Shown here piece by piece: positions 42,106-51,640 of a stretch of DNA of 64,000 bases (the first letter of the stretch is position 1; each line of letters starts with the position of its first letter). The stretch is taken from positions 493,961 through 557,960 of the forward strand of contig CAJNDS010000746.1 in the NCBI GenBank assembly GCA_905221605.1, given 5' to 3'. Source of the DNA: Symbiodinium natans. Taxonomy: Eukaryota > Sar > Dinophyceae > Suessiales > Symbiodiniaceae. The notes under the pieces are model-generated. The model was not told where the DNA came from and did not search any database. It saw only the letters and a program-made list of their open reading frames with translations. Both the position numbers and the translations under genes were made by a program.

Positions 42106-42217
42106 GAGATCCTGGGTATAACCTCTGCGTATACGTAACATCATCCCAAACCCACACTCTCTTAAAGCCTCTTTCAGCAAAAAGTGGATGCACTCTTTTC
42201 TAGACTTACAAGGGCCC
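42106..42217 (-). CDS. Exon-like island
   Basis: GPCKSRKECIHFLLKEALRE then CGFGMMLRIRRGYTQDLE. Overlaps a + open frame, and a GAG|GTTATA donor may shorten it. Confidence 0.45.
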
Positions 42218-42239
42218 CTCATCGACCCTTGCCACGGGT

Positions 42240-42446
42240 ATGAGAAACACCCCGATCGCCCAAACCGCAGCAGTTTGGGCTGAGGATGTAGGGTTTAGGG
42301 GTCTAGGTGTAGAGAATTTCCAGAGCCTTGTCACCGATAGGGGGAGGATATGGCGACAGCCGACAGCACATGACCACAGCACATACCTGCTAGACTGCAG
42401 CGGGCTGCTGCACATGGATCTAGTTTGGGAGCCCCAAGTTGCCTAA
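42240..42446 (+). CDS. Complete small plus ORF, uncertain
   Basis: ATG to TAA, 68 codons: MRNTPIAQTAAVWAEDVGFR, ENFQSLVTDRGRIWRQPTAH, YLLDCSGLLHMDLVWEPQVA. It includes a telomere-like unit in frame. The minus strand offers a CAG|GTATGT splice site here, so the ORF may be fortuitous. Confidence 0.35.
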   Translation: MRNTPIAQTAAVWAEDVGFRGLGVENFQSLVTDRGRIWRQPTAHDHSTYLLDCSGLLHMDLVWEPQVA

Positions 42447-42646
42447 AGAAAAGGCTTACGAGGGGCCTACATTGGGTCATGAGTGCACCATGCCTAAACC
42501 TAAACCCTAAACCCTAAACCCTTGTCAGCCCTGGATGTAAAATAAACCTATGAACTCTAAACCCTCAACCCTCAACCCTCAACCCTAAACCCTAAACCCT
42601 ACACCCTAAACCCTAAACCCTAAACCCTAAACCCTAAACCCTAAAC

Positions 42647-42727
42647 CCTATCTGCAGATCGGCCGCCATTCCAAAGGTCACGGCTGCAGCTCGTGGTGGC
42701 GCCCACAGCAGCCTTCAAGGCCTGTTG
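42647..42727 (-). CDS. Exon, 27 codons, phase 0
   Basis: CCATGAG, QQALKAAVGATTSCSRDLWN, GGRSADR, AGG|GTTTAGGG. Confidence 0.7.
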
Positions 42728-42890
42728 CTCATGGTATAGTGTAGGGTTTAGGGTTTAGGGTTTAGGGCTTAGGGCTTAGGGTTTATTGCTTACTGCTTAC
42801 GGTTTAGCGTTAAGGGCTTAGGGTTTAGGGTTTACGGTCTAAACCCCCCAACCCTAAACCCAAAACCCTAAAAACCCTAAACCCTAAAAC

Positions 42891-43121
42891 TTCTAGGGCC
42901 GTATATCTGGAACCCACAGCTGCTCTGACCATATTCTGATCGCCAGGAACGCAGTCCTTCGAAGCTTCTGAGGCTGATGCAATGCCACCAATGGTAGACA
43001 GAGGCCGGGTAGGGCTGCATGACTTCCGTTGCCTTCTCTCTTTTTTTGCTACTGCAAATTCAGGAGAGAAAATGCCGCGCAGCCGGGAGGATGCGAAGCG
43101 CTCTGAGTCGTGCATCGCATT
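42891..43121 (-). CDS. Exon, 77 codons, phase 0, unknown protein
   Basis: CTTGAGCCCAG, NAMHDSERFASSRLRGIFSP, EFAVAKKERRQRKSCSPTRP, LSTIGGIASASEASKDCVPG, DQNMVRAAVGSRYTALE, GAA|GTTTTAGGG. Clean splice sites at both ends and a basic stretch KKERRQRK. Family unknown. Confidence 0.75.
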
Positions 43122-43211
43122 CTGGGCTCAAGGCACGAGCTGGCACATTGCCCAGGTACGCTGGAGGGTTTAGGGTTTAGGGTTTAGGGTTTAGGGTTTA
43201 GGGTTTAGGGT

Positions 43212-43690
43212 AAGCTTTCTGTACCACTTTACAACCCCTGTACAAGCTAAGGGCCCATACATCGGTACCCTTCTAAAGGAGGTTAGGGTTTAGGGTTTAG
43301 GGTTTAGGGTTTAGGGTTTAGAATTAGGGTCCGCCGACCCTGGCGGTGTGTTGGATGGTTTTGGGGGAGGGGCCCTCCCCCCTCCCTTACACCCCCCAAA
43401 AAGCTTAAAACGCGGGGCGGGGGGAGGGCGCACAGGGGCTCCTTTGGCAAAACCCTCCCCCTCCCCCCCCCCCCCCCCCCCCCCCACCCCCCACCCAACC
43501 CCCCCACGCCCCACCACCCCTAGGGTTTAGGGTTTCGGGTTTAGAGTTTCGGGTTTAGGGTTTACATGGTCCCTTAGTATGGGCCCTCTCATAGGTGTAA
43601 GCCTTCTTTACCCCTTCACAACCCCTATACAAGCTAAGGGCCCATACATCGGTACCCTTTAGAGGAGGTTAGGGTTTAGGGTTTAGGGTT
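43212..43690. repeat. Direct duplication of element F plus telomeric start
   Basis: About 85 bp at 43212-43300 (CAAGCTAAGGGCCCATACAT.. GGAGGTTAGGGTTTAGGG) recurs at 43602-43690. The duplicated unit includes the beginning of the telomeric tract. Confidence 0.75.
43328..43362 (-). pseudogene. Copy of the 31.2 kb exon end
   Basis: Thirty-five bp coding NPSNTPPGSAD match 31212-31246 closely. The rest of the exon is replaced by G/C-rich low-complexity sequence, so it looks like a fragment. Confidence 0.6.
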
Positions 43691-43830
43691 TAGGGCTTAG
43701 GGCTTAGGGCTTAGGGCTTAGGGCTTAGGGTTTAGGGTTTAGGGTTTAGGGTTTAGGGTTTTGGGTTTTGGGTTTTGGGGTTTACGGTTTGGGGTTTAGG
43801 GTTTAGGCTTTAGGGCTTAGAGTTTCAGAC

Positions 43831-43929
43831 ATTTTCGAGCTGCATGACGGCAGAGTTCTTCTTCACCGGCTCCCCAATAACGTACGAGTAGGAATCAAAA
43901 GGGCGCCCCGCCTCCGTTGCCTTGAAGGG
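43831..43929 (-). CDS. Exon, 33 codons, phase 0
   Basis: TCAACCCACAG, PFKATEAGRPFDSYSYVIGE, PVKKNSAVMQLEN, AAT|GTCTGA. Clearly coding; family unknown. Confidence 0.75.
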
Positions 43930-43944
43930 CTGTGGGTTGAGATG

Positions 43945-44160
43945 TGCCCGCCTTATACGGACAGTCCTTAACAGGGATCATAGTACCCTCCCCCCATTCT
44001 ACTCCGTATCCAGGACTGTTCCCAAAGAGCCCAATATTGCTTGATTAAGGAATGTTCCTTAAATCATACTAAGGATCCCTATATGATTTAAGGAATATTC
44101 CTTAATTAAGCAATATTGGGCTCTTTGAGTTAGTCTAAGGCCGAACATCCCAAGAGGGGA
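43945..44160. mobile_element. Element A (copy 8) nested inside element B
   Basis: The left arm of B ends ..CAGGACTGTT at 44020. A complete A element follows (44021-44128), then TTAGTCTAAGG..AACATCCC completes B. Excising A restores GGACTGTTAGT as in intact B copies. Confidence 0.85.
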
Positions 44161-44528
44161 CGCTGTATAAGGGGCCTTAAGGGGATGTGTAGGGGCTACC
44201 TCAGGTATATAGGGACTACAGAATGTATATATGTATATATGTGTATATGTATAAACATATTTTTCTATAGAGGTTCCATAGGGGAAGTAAGATTAAGGGT
44301 CCCTTCGTAGTATAAGGAGGAACATCCCAAACTGTGGGATTCGAAGCCCAAAGGAGGAATCAGGGGTACTACCGGGCATGCCCGATGATCCAAGGCTTGG
44401 AGAAGCCTCTGCCTAGCCGTTTAGGGTATAGGGCTCTAAACCCTAAACCCTAAACCCTAAACCCTAAACCCTAAACCCTAAACCCCTAACCCCTTACCCC
44501 TAAACCCTATACACCCTGAGCACTAGAC

Positions 44529-44596
44529 CCATTTCTGAACTCGGCAGGCCTCGACGCGCTTCTCCAGCTGCTCCATCTCATACTTGATCCCGTAGC
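44529..44596 (-). CDS. Coiled-coil-like exon
   Basis: CTCTAGTCAG, YGIKYEMEQLEKRVEACRVQ, KW, TGG|GTCTAG. Convincing GT-AG island downstream of the reductase exons; membership in that gene is unproven. Confidence 0.75.
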
Positions 44597-44814
44597 CTGA
44601 CTAGAGTTTAGGGTTTAGGGTTTAGGGTTTAGGGTCTAGGGTCTAGGGTTTAAGTAGGGTTTAGGGTTAAGGGTTTGGGGGGTTTGGGGTTTAGGGTTGG
44701 CGATCAGGCCTCAATGCTCACCGTAACCCTGTGAAATGGGGCTCCTGATAAACAACGCCTTGCCTGAAAACCCTAAATTCCTCAACGCAAGCAGGCCCCC
44801 TAAACCCTCGTGAC

Positions 44815-44857
44815 CCCCTGTAGGCGTGATGAGTACTTGCGCAGGAACTCATTGAGT
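44815..44857 (-). CDS. Short exon
   Basis: CCTCACGAG, LNEFLRKYSSRLQG, GG|GTCACG. It follows the last reductase exon but shows no clear family residue. Confidence 0.5.
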
Positions 44858-45134
44858 CTCGTGAGGTTTAGGTATGTGGTAACTTTGGGGCGCTAGTTAT
44901 CCTATAAAACCCCTCAACCCCCTAAACCCTCTAAAGCCCCTAGACCCTCCCTAAACCCGAAAACCCCGTAAACACCCTAAACCTCTAAACCCCCTAAAGC
45001 CCCCTAAACCACCCCGGCATCTGCATTGCTCGAGCCCCTGAACCTTGAAACCCTCAAGCCCAACCCCAAACCCTAAACCCCAAACTCTAAACCCCAATCC
45101 CTAAGCCCTAAACCCTAAGTCCTGAACCCTCGAC

Positions 45135-45214
45135 CAGGCAAGCTGCTGTGGCAAAGTGCGATGATCTCGGTCATGGCCGTTCGCCAGGTGAGGTACAGCT
45201 CCGGAATCCTTCGG
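45135..45214 (-). CDS. Ketopantoate-reductase-like exon (C-terminal helix)
   Basis: AAACCCTCAG acceptor, RRIPELYLTWRTAMTEIIAL, CHSSLP, donor CTG|GTCGAG. ApbA/PanE-type 2-dehydropantoate 2-reductases have an MxE(I/V)xA-like helix after the W-x-K-F segment, and AMTEIIALCH fits it. The 5' end is in phase with a donor at 45865 of the preceding exon. The normal C-terminal substrate-binding part was not found. Confidence 0.65.
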
Positions 45215-45864
45215 CTGAGGGTTTACAGTTTCTATATTGTTTTTTTATTATATATATATATATATATGTTTTTTTTGTTTTTTTTTTTTTTTTTAAGGGG
45301 GGGGGGCTTTGATAGGGTTTGTTGGGTTTCTATGGGTTTTATAAGAATTTTATAGGGTGTTTTTTAATCGGGTTTTAGGGTTTAGCGCTCTACATCTCTG
45401 TGACCCCTGCAAGTTTGCCAGTGATATCGGCCTCTTCGGCACGCTAAGCCCCAAACCCAAACAGTGTTTAGGGTTTAGGGTTTGGGGTTTAGGGTTTGGG
45501 GTTTAGGGTTTAGGGTTTGGGGTTTGGGGTTTGGGGTTATCAAGGCCAGCCAAGGCCTTAGGCTTAGGCTCTCAGGTTTCGAGGTTTCTCAGGTCTCGCG
45601 CTGGTGAAGCTTGGGAACCCTAAGCGACCCTGCACTCTTAACTAGGACCAAGAGTAACCTAGGAAAAACAAGGGTGCCCTTTCAAACCCAAGGCAGTTTC
45701 GGGTTTAGGGATTAGGGTTTAGGGTTTAGGGCTAGGAAGAGGAAAAAAAGTACCCTTTTTGCTCTACCGGGGCTTAGAGGGGAAACGAAGCCATAACAAA
45801 AGGCGGGGAATGAGGGCCTAGTCTGAGTCTGGGTCCTAGTTAACCCCTGGTGCAGCCGTGGGAC

Positions 45865-45967
45865 TGTGGGATCACGTCCTGCGTCGCATGGGGCCCGGTC
45901 GTGGCTTGCACGGCCGTGGTGGAGCAGATGAAGGTGAACTTCTCCCAAATCCTTGCAGCAATCGTGG
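45865..45967 (-). CDS. Ketopantoate-reductase-like exon (WEKF motif)
   Basis: GATTGAG acceptor, TIAARIWEKFTFICSTTAVQ, ATTGPHATQDVIP, donor ACA|GTCCC. ARIWEKF..AVQATTG corresponds to the conserved W-x-K segment opening the helical C-terminal domain of the ApbA/PanE family, which reduces 2-dehydropantoate with NADPH or acts on related 2-oxo acids. It joins 45214 in phase (..VIPH|RRIPEL..). Confidence 0.7.
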
Positions 45968-45999
45968 CTCAATCCCTAAACCCTAAACCCTAAACTGCC

Positions 46000-46115
46000 T
46001 AGGAGGGTTGGCCCTAAACCCTACACCCTAAACCCTAAACCCTAAACCCTAAACCGTAAACCCTAAACCCTAAACCCTAAACCCTGAACCCTAAGCCGCT
46101 TAGGAGGGTTGGCCC
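46000..46115. repeat. Telomeric tract between TAGGAGGGTTGG direct repeats
   Basis: GCCTAGGAGGGTTGG at about 46000 and GCTTAGGAGGGTTGG at about 46100 border a CCCTAAA tract; probably another target duplication. Confidence 0.65.
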
Positions 46116-46441
46116 TAAACCTTGAACCCTCATGGTTTAGGAAGTTGAGGAGCCCAACTGTTCGCAGCCATTGGGGGGAATGGGGTTAGGGTTCAGGGTT
46201 CAGGGTTGGGTTTAGGGTTTTGGGTTTTGGGCTTTGGGTTTAGGGTTTAGGGTTTAGGGGTTAGGGGTTAGGGTTTAGGGTGCGAGGTTTAGGGTTTAGG
46301 GCTTGGGTTTAGCGTTTAGGGTTTAGGGTTCAGGGTTCAGGGTTTAGGGTTTAGGGTTTAGCTGGATCCTCCAGCTTTCCAGGGCTTAGGGTTTAGGGCG
46401 TTTTACTCTAGCCGAAATTCCGTTACAGGCTGAGAAGCTAA

Positions 46442-46502
46442 CTAGCAGTTGCTAAAGATCTCCCCTACCGAAGAAAAGCATTCTTCCTTATCAGGGCAAC
46501 CC
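46442..46502 (-). CDS. Exon-like island with stop
   Basis: GACAACAAG, GCPDKEECFSSVGEIFSNC, TAG. It lies between reductase exons 48191 and 45967; a GTAGGG donor could make it GCPDKEECFSS only. Confidence 0.45.
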
Positions 46503-46507
46503 CTTGT

Positions 46508-46700
46508 TGTCGCCTAAACCCTTAAACCCTTAAACCCTTAAACCCTTAAACCCTTAAACCCTTAAACCCTTAAACCCTTAAACCCTTAAACCCTTAAACC
46601 CTTAAACCCTTAAACCTTAAACCCTTAAACCCTTAAACCCTTAAACCCTTAAACCCTTAAACCCTTAAACCCTTAAACCCTTAAACCCTTAAACCCTTAA
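46508..46700. repeat. Octamer array CCCTTAAA
   Basis: About 23 nearly perfect units of an 8-bp variant. Confidence 0.95.
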
Positions 46701-47413
46701 ACCCCAAACCCCAAACCCCAAACCATCAACCCTCTCAAGGAACCAGAAGTTAAGGGGGGAATTCGCCGCAAAAGGTTTTGAAACATTCTGCTTCGACTCA
46801 GACCCTAGGTTCCCTGGAGCCCAAACTCGGGCCAAACCTGCGGGTTTAGGGTTTAGGGTTTAGGGTTTAGGGTTTTTTTTTACAACCCAAATGACCTCTT
46901 TTAGATGTCAGAGAGGGTTTAGGGTTTAGGGTTTACAGTTCAGGGTTGATATCTTGTTGGGTTTAGGGTTTAGGGTTTAGGGTTTAGAAATTAGGGAAGG
47001 GTTCAGGGTTTAGGGTTTGACCCTGAACTTCATGACCTAAATGTCACTTCTTTGCTGGCTCTTACTGAAGTTTTGGGTTTCCATAAGCCCTGCAAACCCA
47101 TACGCCTCCAGTGTAGACCCGATGAACCCTAGGCCTATAATCCCATAAACCCTATATAAACCCAACTAAACCCAACCCTGAACCCCTAAACCTCTAAAAC
47201 GCTAAACCCCTAAACCCCTAAACCCTAAAACCCTGAACCCTAAGCCCCTGCACCCCAAAACCCTAAACCCCTAAACCCCTCAACCCCAAACCCCTAAACG
47301 CCTCAACCCCTAAACTCCTAAACCCCTAAACCCCTAAACCCTAAACCCGGAACCCTACCAACCCTACCAACCCTAGGAACCCCACACCCTAAACCCTAAA
47401 CCCTAAACACTAC

Positions 47414-47464
47414 TTGAATTTCGGACCGCCTGGCGGTGTCTCTCTGCCTACCAACTTTACAAGC
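47414..47464 (-). CDS. Exon after a GC-AG telomeric intron
   Basis: GCATCTGAAG acceptor, ACKVGRQRDTARRSEIQ (17 codons, phase 0), CAA|GTAGTG donor. Joins 47561 in frame. Confidence 0.75.
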
Positions 47465-47560
47465 CTTCAGATGCAAACCCTAAACCCCTAACCCCTAAAC
47501 CCTAAACCCTAAACCCTAAAACCTAAACCCTAAACCCTAAACACCAACAACTCTACAAGC
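47465..47560 (-). other. GC-AG intron made of telomeric repeat
   Basis: Begins AAG|GCTTGTAGAGTTG, contains TTTAGGG units, and ends GAAG|GCTTGTAAAGTTGG. The bases after both splice points are a duplicated exon segment, so removal restores one uninterrupted reading frame. Confidence 0.7.
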
Positions 47561-47626
47561 CTTACGACGTGATCCCATCCGTCCCAGCTGCTTGGAAAGC
47601 GCGTCGTCCTCGAGGTGGCCCTGCAG
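47561..47626 (-). CDS. Exon before a GC-AG telomeric intron
   Basis: CAACCTTCGAG, LQGHLEDDALSKQLGRMGSR, RK (22 codons, phase 0). Spliced product ..GSRRK|ACKVGRQR.. is continuous. The host gene is unknown although it lies inside the reductase span. Confidence 0.75.
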
Positions 47627-47793
47627 CTCGAAGGTTGGGCTTTAGGGTTTAGGGTTTTGGGTTTAGGGTTTGGGGTTTGGGATTTGGGGTTTGGGGGTTA
47701 GGGTTTGGGGTTTAGGGTTTAAGGTTTCGGGTTTAGGGCTTGGGGTTTAGGGATTGGAGGGGGTTCTTGAGGAGGGTTTGAACTTGTAGGCGT

Positions 47794-47890
47794 TTATGAG
47801 CTCTTGCAGGATTCATGGGGCTTGAAGGGCTTAGGTGGCCTTGCGGAGCTTGATTGCATTTTACAAGCTTTGGGCTGAGGATTCAGCGTA
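47794..47890 (-). CDS. Terminal exon candidate, Pro/Lys-rich
   Basis: TLNPQPKACKMQSSSARPPK then PFKPHESCKSS and TAA. Acceptor CCCTAG inside a tract. Confidence 0.45.
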
Positions 47891-48190
47891 CTAGGGTTTA
47901 GGTTTAGGGTTTAAGCCCCGAACACTAAAAACAATAGGCGGCACTATAATCCTTATTAAGGACTGTTAGCATAAGGGGGAGCATCCGTCTATGAGACCAC
48001 GCATGCTTCTTAAGTCGAATCTGGGCTTGGGCTGTGAATGGGTGAGGGGGGGAGGTGGGGGCAAGTCTACATGCAATGTCACGCAACCTCAGTCCCTAGA
48101 CCCTAAACCCTAAACCCTGAACCCTGAACACTGAACCCTAAACCCTAAACCCTCCCCCGCCCCCACCCTCCCCCCTTTTGCGACTCTAAC

Positions 48191-48237
48191 TGCACGTCGG
48201 CCTCCATGCCCGGCGCTGCATCAAAGATGGCCTTCAC
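48191..48237 (-). CDS. Ketopantoate-reductase-like exon (helix before WEKF)
   Basis: GTTTTGAAGCCTGCAG acceptor, VKAIFDAAPGMEADV, GCA|GTTAGA donor (QLESQK if extended). ApbA/PanE proteins have a helix plus 'aG(I/M)xAxV' here, just before the W-x-K motif, so order and spacing fit. Exact junction to 45967 not resolved. Confidence 0.65.
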
Positions 48238-48392
48238 CTGCAGGCTTCAAAACCCTCCCTTCTGGCGTTGAGGGGTTTTAGGGCTTAGGGCTTAGGGTTT
48301 TAGGGTTTAGGGTTGGGGGTTTGGGGTTTAGGGTTAGGGTTTGGGGTTTGGGGTTTGGGGTTTAGGATGGTTTAGGGCTACTCACTCATGGC

Positions 48393-48878
48393 TTACAAGC
48401 GCGGTACTGCTGACAAGCCAACTCCAGCACACAGGGTCTTCAGCTTCTGGCGGCCCAAGATTTTGGATAGCATGTCGGCAACCAGAACCTCCCCTGGGAT
48501 ATGAGCAAGTGATGCACCCAAACTGCTCATGGCATCTCTTAGCCACGCTGCCCTCAAGGCAACGTGTCTTGTACGCCATCTGAGTGGTTCGTGACGGTCC
48601 TTTAGCGCCAGAATCACAGCTGCAGCGTTGTCCCCAAAAACCTCAAAAGCCTTTTCGGAGCCCAATAAGATTTCAAGAGCTGTGTGCATTTTGCATCCTG
48701 CGGAGACCACCTCACTCATTGCCACCGTCTCAGCCTCCGTCGCTGACCAACAGGTTAAACTTTGTTTACCAGAAAACCAGTCAATTGTGTTAGCGCCTGC
48801 CATAATTACACCACCTGACCGCGATCTGGAAGCGGTGGGCGCGAAGCCAGCGGGTTGTGAGGTACCGATTGTTGGGTT
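48393..48878 (-). CDS. Ty1/copia retrotransposon RNase H fragment
   Basis: Open from 48878 to the stop at 48393, with no ATG needed for a polyprotein remnant. SRSRSGGVIMAGANTIDWFS and SATEAETVAMSEV match the RSxSGxxF...ISWxSKxQ...STxEAEYxA signature of copia pol; FGDNAAAVILALK and RTRHVALRAAWLRDAM carry the expected Asp and the H-x-x-x-R..REx segment; VADMLSKIL is the usual LADxLTK end. Only the RNase H tail is present; no reverse transcriptase or integrase lies upstream. It sits, same strand, in an intron of the reductase-like gene. Confidence 0.85.
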   Translation of the reverse strand, partial: NPTIGTSQPAGFAPTASRSRSGGVIMAGANTIDWFSGKQSLTCWSATEAETVAMSEVVSAGCKMHTALEILLGSEKAFEVFGDNAAAVILALKDRHEPLRWRTRHVALRAAWLRDAMSSLGASLAHIPGEVLVADMLSKILGRQKLKTLCAGVGLSAVPRL

Positions 48879-49142
48879 TTAGAGGGGTATATAAGGGTTC
48901 CGGTACCCTAAACCCTAAACCCTAAACCCTAAACCCTAAACCCTAAACCGGCTTTAGGGTTTCGGGCTGGGATTTACATCCTAGACCCCAAAGTAATTTA
49001 GGAATAACAGGGGCGCACTTTTTGGTTTCAAGGGGCTGATACGGGAACCTTAATCCTAAAAAAGAGGGAATAAAGGCGAACCCTAAACCCTAAACCCTAA
49101 ACCCTCAACCCTCAACCGTAAACCCCTGAACCCTTCGAACCT

Positions 49143-49221
49143 TCAGGGTTCTCGCATCTGCGGTGCCGGAGAACCTTGTGGGGCTTGGGGGTGTGCAGCG
49201 GGCAGGTTGTAATGCACAACC
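49143..49221 (-). CDS. Exon-like island with stop
   Basis: TTTGATTCTGAG, VVHYNLPAAHPQAPQGSPAP, QMREP, TGA. Confidence 0.5.
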
Positions 49222-49413
49222 CTCAGAATCAAATTGAGGTGTAGGGTTTAGGGTTTAGGGTTTAGGGTTTAGGGTTTAGGGTTTAGGGTTTAGGGTTTAG
49301 GGTTTACGGTTTAGGGTTTAGGTTTCAGGCTTTGAGTTCTGAAGGTAAAACCTAGAAAGGTAAAACTTGGAAGCCGCTAACCCACCCCCCATCCCACCCC
49401 ACTCTTCAGGAAC

Positions 49414-49462
49414 TGCTGATGCTGCCACAGTACTAGCAACCCGTGAGCCCTCAACCCAGGGT
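49414..49462. CDS. Coding island, strand undecided
   Basis: Plus: strong acceptor CCACCCCACTCTTCAG, TADAATVLATREPSTQ, AGG|GTTTCGG. Minus: GSRVASTVAASAVPEEW. Confidence 0.4.
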
Positions 49463-49703
49463 TTCGGCCTTTCTGGGGGAGTCGGGGGAGGGGAACCCTA
49501 AACCCTAAACCCTAAACCCGAAACCCTAAACCCTAAACCCGAAACCCTAAGCCCAGCCCTAAGAGGGGGCGGGGGGGGGGGGGGGGGGGGGGTTGGCACC
49601 TTCTTGGCTTGCATTTGTTTTGTGTTAATGGCCTTCCTAGGGGGTGTTAGAGGTTTTTGGCTTCACTGTTTTGTTTTTTATGGGTTCGTAGGGTTTCGAG
49701 TGC

Positions 49704-49888
49704 TTATCTTATGGGCTTTTCGGGTTGGTGTCCAGATACTCTTTGCAAGAGTGTGTCACGTGTGGAACACACGATTGCTTCAGGGAGGTTCTCCTGTGCG
49801 TGTGGCCATTCGCAGGGGCCTTCTTCTTTCACCGCCCTACCCTGTGCACCCAAAACCTCGGGGGTTTGTGGGTACTGGCGCAAAGCCA
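49704..49888 (-). CDS. Exon, about 61 codons, unknown protein
   Basis: GGGGCTGCAAG, ALRQYPQTPEVLGAQGRAVK, EEGPCEWPHAQENLPEAIVC, STRDTLLQRVSGHQPEKPIR, stop. A donor R|GTATCT would shorten it. Other frames are also open, but this one is the most natural. Confidence 0.65.
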
Positions 49889-50071
49889 CTTGCAGCCCCT
49901 AAACCCGAAGCCCTCAACCCCCTGCAAGGGTCTTAAAATAAACCCTAAGCCCTAAACCCTAGACCCCAAACCCTAAACCCTAAACCCTAAACCCTAAGCC
50001 CTAAACCCTAAACCCTAAACCTAAACCCTAAACCCTAAACCTAAACCCTAAACCCTAACCTAGTCTAGTCG

Positions 50072-50165
50072 CTAGCCAAGGTGTGGGGGTCAAGTGTTTC
50101 CAGGGCTGGGGAAGGCTTCTGGGTCTCGGGAATGGAGCTTCGGCCAGATCTTCGATTCCCTATGT
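50072..50165 (-). CDS. Coding-like island, frame uncertain
   Basis: All three minus frames are largely open; IPETQKPSPALETLDPHTLA is the most natural. Confidence 0.3.
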
Positions 50166-50388
50166 TTAGGGTTTAGGTTTTGGGTTTAGGGTAACACTTC
50201 CTAGTTGAGCGTTTGTTTTTTCTTTTTTCTTGGGGGGGATGGTCAACGTCTGCTCAGGTTTCAGCAGGGCTCAGTTTGGAGCTTCGGGAACCTACCCCAA
50301 ACTTCAATCTCCAGATCCCTCTAAAACCAAAACCCTAAATCCTACACCCAGGCCCTAAAGCCTAAACCCAAAATCCTAAACCCTAAAC

Positions 50389-50487
50389 CTTAAAGGCAGT
50401 CCCAGCGACTCGCCGAAAGTAATGTAGGGTGGGTTGGCGGCCCAGTGCTTAATGTGCCCCGGCTCAGCGATGGCCTGGCGTGAGCGG
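50389..50487 (-). CDS. Ketopantoate-reductase-like exon (PG..H..ITFGE)
   Basis: CCCCTTTGCCAG acceptor, RSRQAIAEPGHIKHWAANPP, YITFGESLGLPL, AAG|GTTTAGGG donor. AEPGxIxH..xxxxFGE is the conserved strand-turn-strand of ApbA/PanE reductases near the middle of the protein. A telomeric tract opens the next intron. Confidence 0.75.
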
Positions 50488-50874
50488 CTGGCAAAGGGGG
50501 GTTTAGGGTTTAGGGTTTAGGGTTTAGGGTTAAGGGTTTAGGGTTTAGGGTTCAGGGTTTAGGGTTTAGGGTCTAGGGTTTAGGGTTTAGGGTTCATCTA
50601 TATACTGAGCAGTTCTGAAGCATCATGGTTTCAGCCCAGAAGCCCTGAACCCCAACCCCTAAACCCTAAAAACCCTAAACCCTCAACCCCTAAACCCTAA
50701 ACCCCTGAACCCTGAACCCTAAACCCTAAACCCCTAAACCCTAAACCCTCAACCCCTAAACCCTAAACCCTCAACCCCTAAACCCTAAACCCCTGAACCC
50801 TAAAAACCCTAAACCCTAAACCCCTAAACCCAATCCTAGAACCTGATCCCCTAAAGCCCTAAAAGCCTTTGAAC

Positions 50875-50910
50875 CCACGTTCCGGCTCCAGGTAGCTCAA
50901 AGCCGAAGAG
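50875..50910 (-). CDS. Micro-exon, 12 codons
   Basis: CTCCCCCCGAG, LFGFELPGAGTW, TGG|GTTCAA. Confidence 0.55.
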
Positions 50911-51095
50911 CTCGGGGGGAGATTAGAGCATGTAGGGTTTAGGGTTTAGGGTTAGGGTTTAGGGTTTGGGGTTTAGGGTATAGGGTTTAGGGTGTAGGGT
51001 TCAGGGTTTAGGGCTTAGGGTTTTACTTCTTGGAATGTTCCCCCTTATGCTAACAGTCCTCAATGGGGATTCTAGTACCCACCCCCCCCCCCCCA

Positions 51096-51275
51096 TCAAA
51101 AAACACCTATTAAGATCACCTCCCCAGGTTACTTCCTCAATCCTAAAAAACCCTAAACCCCCCCCCCCCCGCCCCCACCCCCCCGCGCCCCCCCCCCCCC
51201 CCCCACAGCCCCCCCCCGGCCCCCCCCGCCGCCCCCCCCCCCCCCGCCCCCCCCCCCCCCCCCCCCCCTCCCCCA
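51096..51275. repeat. Poly-C dominated tract
   Basis: Long C runs broken by G and A; generates spurious Pro- and Gly-rich frames. Confidence 0.9.
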
Positions 51276-51499
51276 TGAGGTGCTTAAACCCAAAGGCCCG
51301 CAAGCTGAATTTCCCCCAGGCCAATACTGTAGAGTTTAGGGACTTCGGGTTTCAGGGTTTAGGGCTTTAGGGTTGAGGGTTTTTTTGGGTTTAGGGCTTT
51401 TGGGTTTTAGGGTTTAGGGTTTTCGGGTTTATAGGGTGTTTGGGTTTAGGATTTATTGGGGTTTAGGGTTTTAGGGTTTAGGGGTAGTACGCCTAAAAG

Positions 51500-51575
51500 A
51501 GGGGGAGTTCTTCTTCCAACTCCGGAAGCTGCAGCAAAGTGGCCGAGACGATGTTGCAGCAGCCGGCAAGGGCAT
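51500..51575 (+). CDS. Plus open island with stop
   Basis: GEFFFQLRKLQQSGRDDVAA, AGKGMALS, TGA. Helical and charged; antisense frames are weaker. Confidence 0.4.
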
Positions 51576-51640
51576 GGCCCTTTCCTGAGATCTCTGGTTT
51601 GGTTTTGAGTGCGTATAACCAAAACTTGGGACTTGGGATG

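Noticed and set aside
46508-46700. CRISPR-like array
   Set aside because: Units are contiguous octamers with no unique spacers.
51001-51370. Gly-rich and Pro-rich frames
   Set aside because: Produced by the poly-C tract at 51096-51275.
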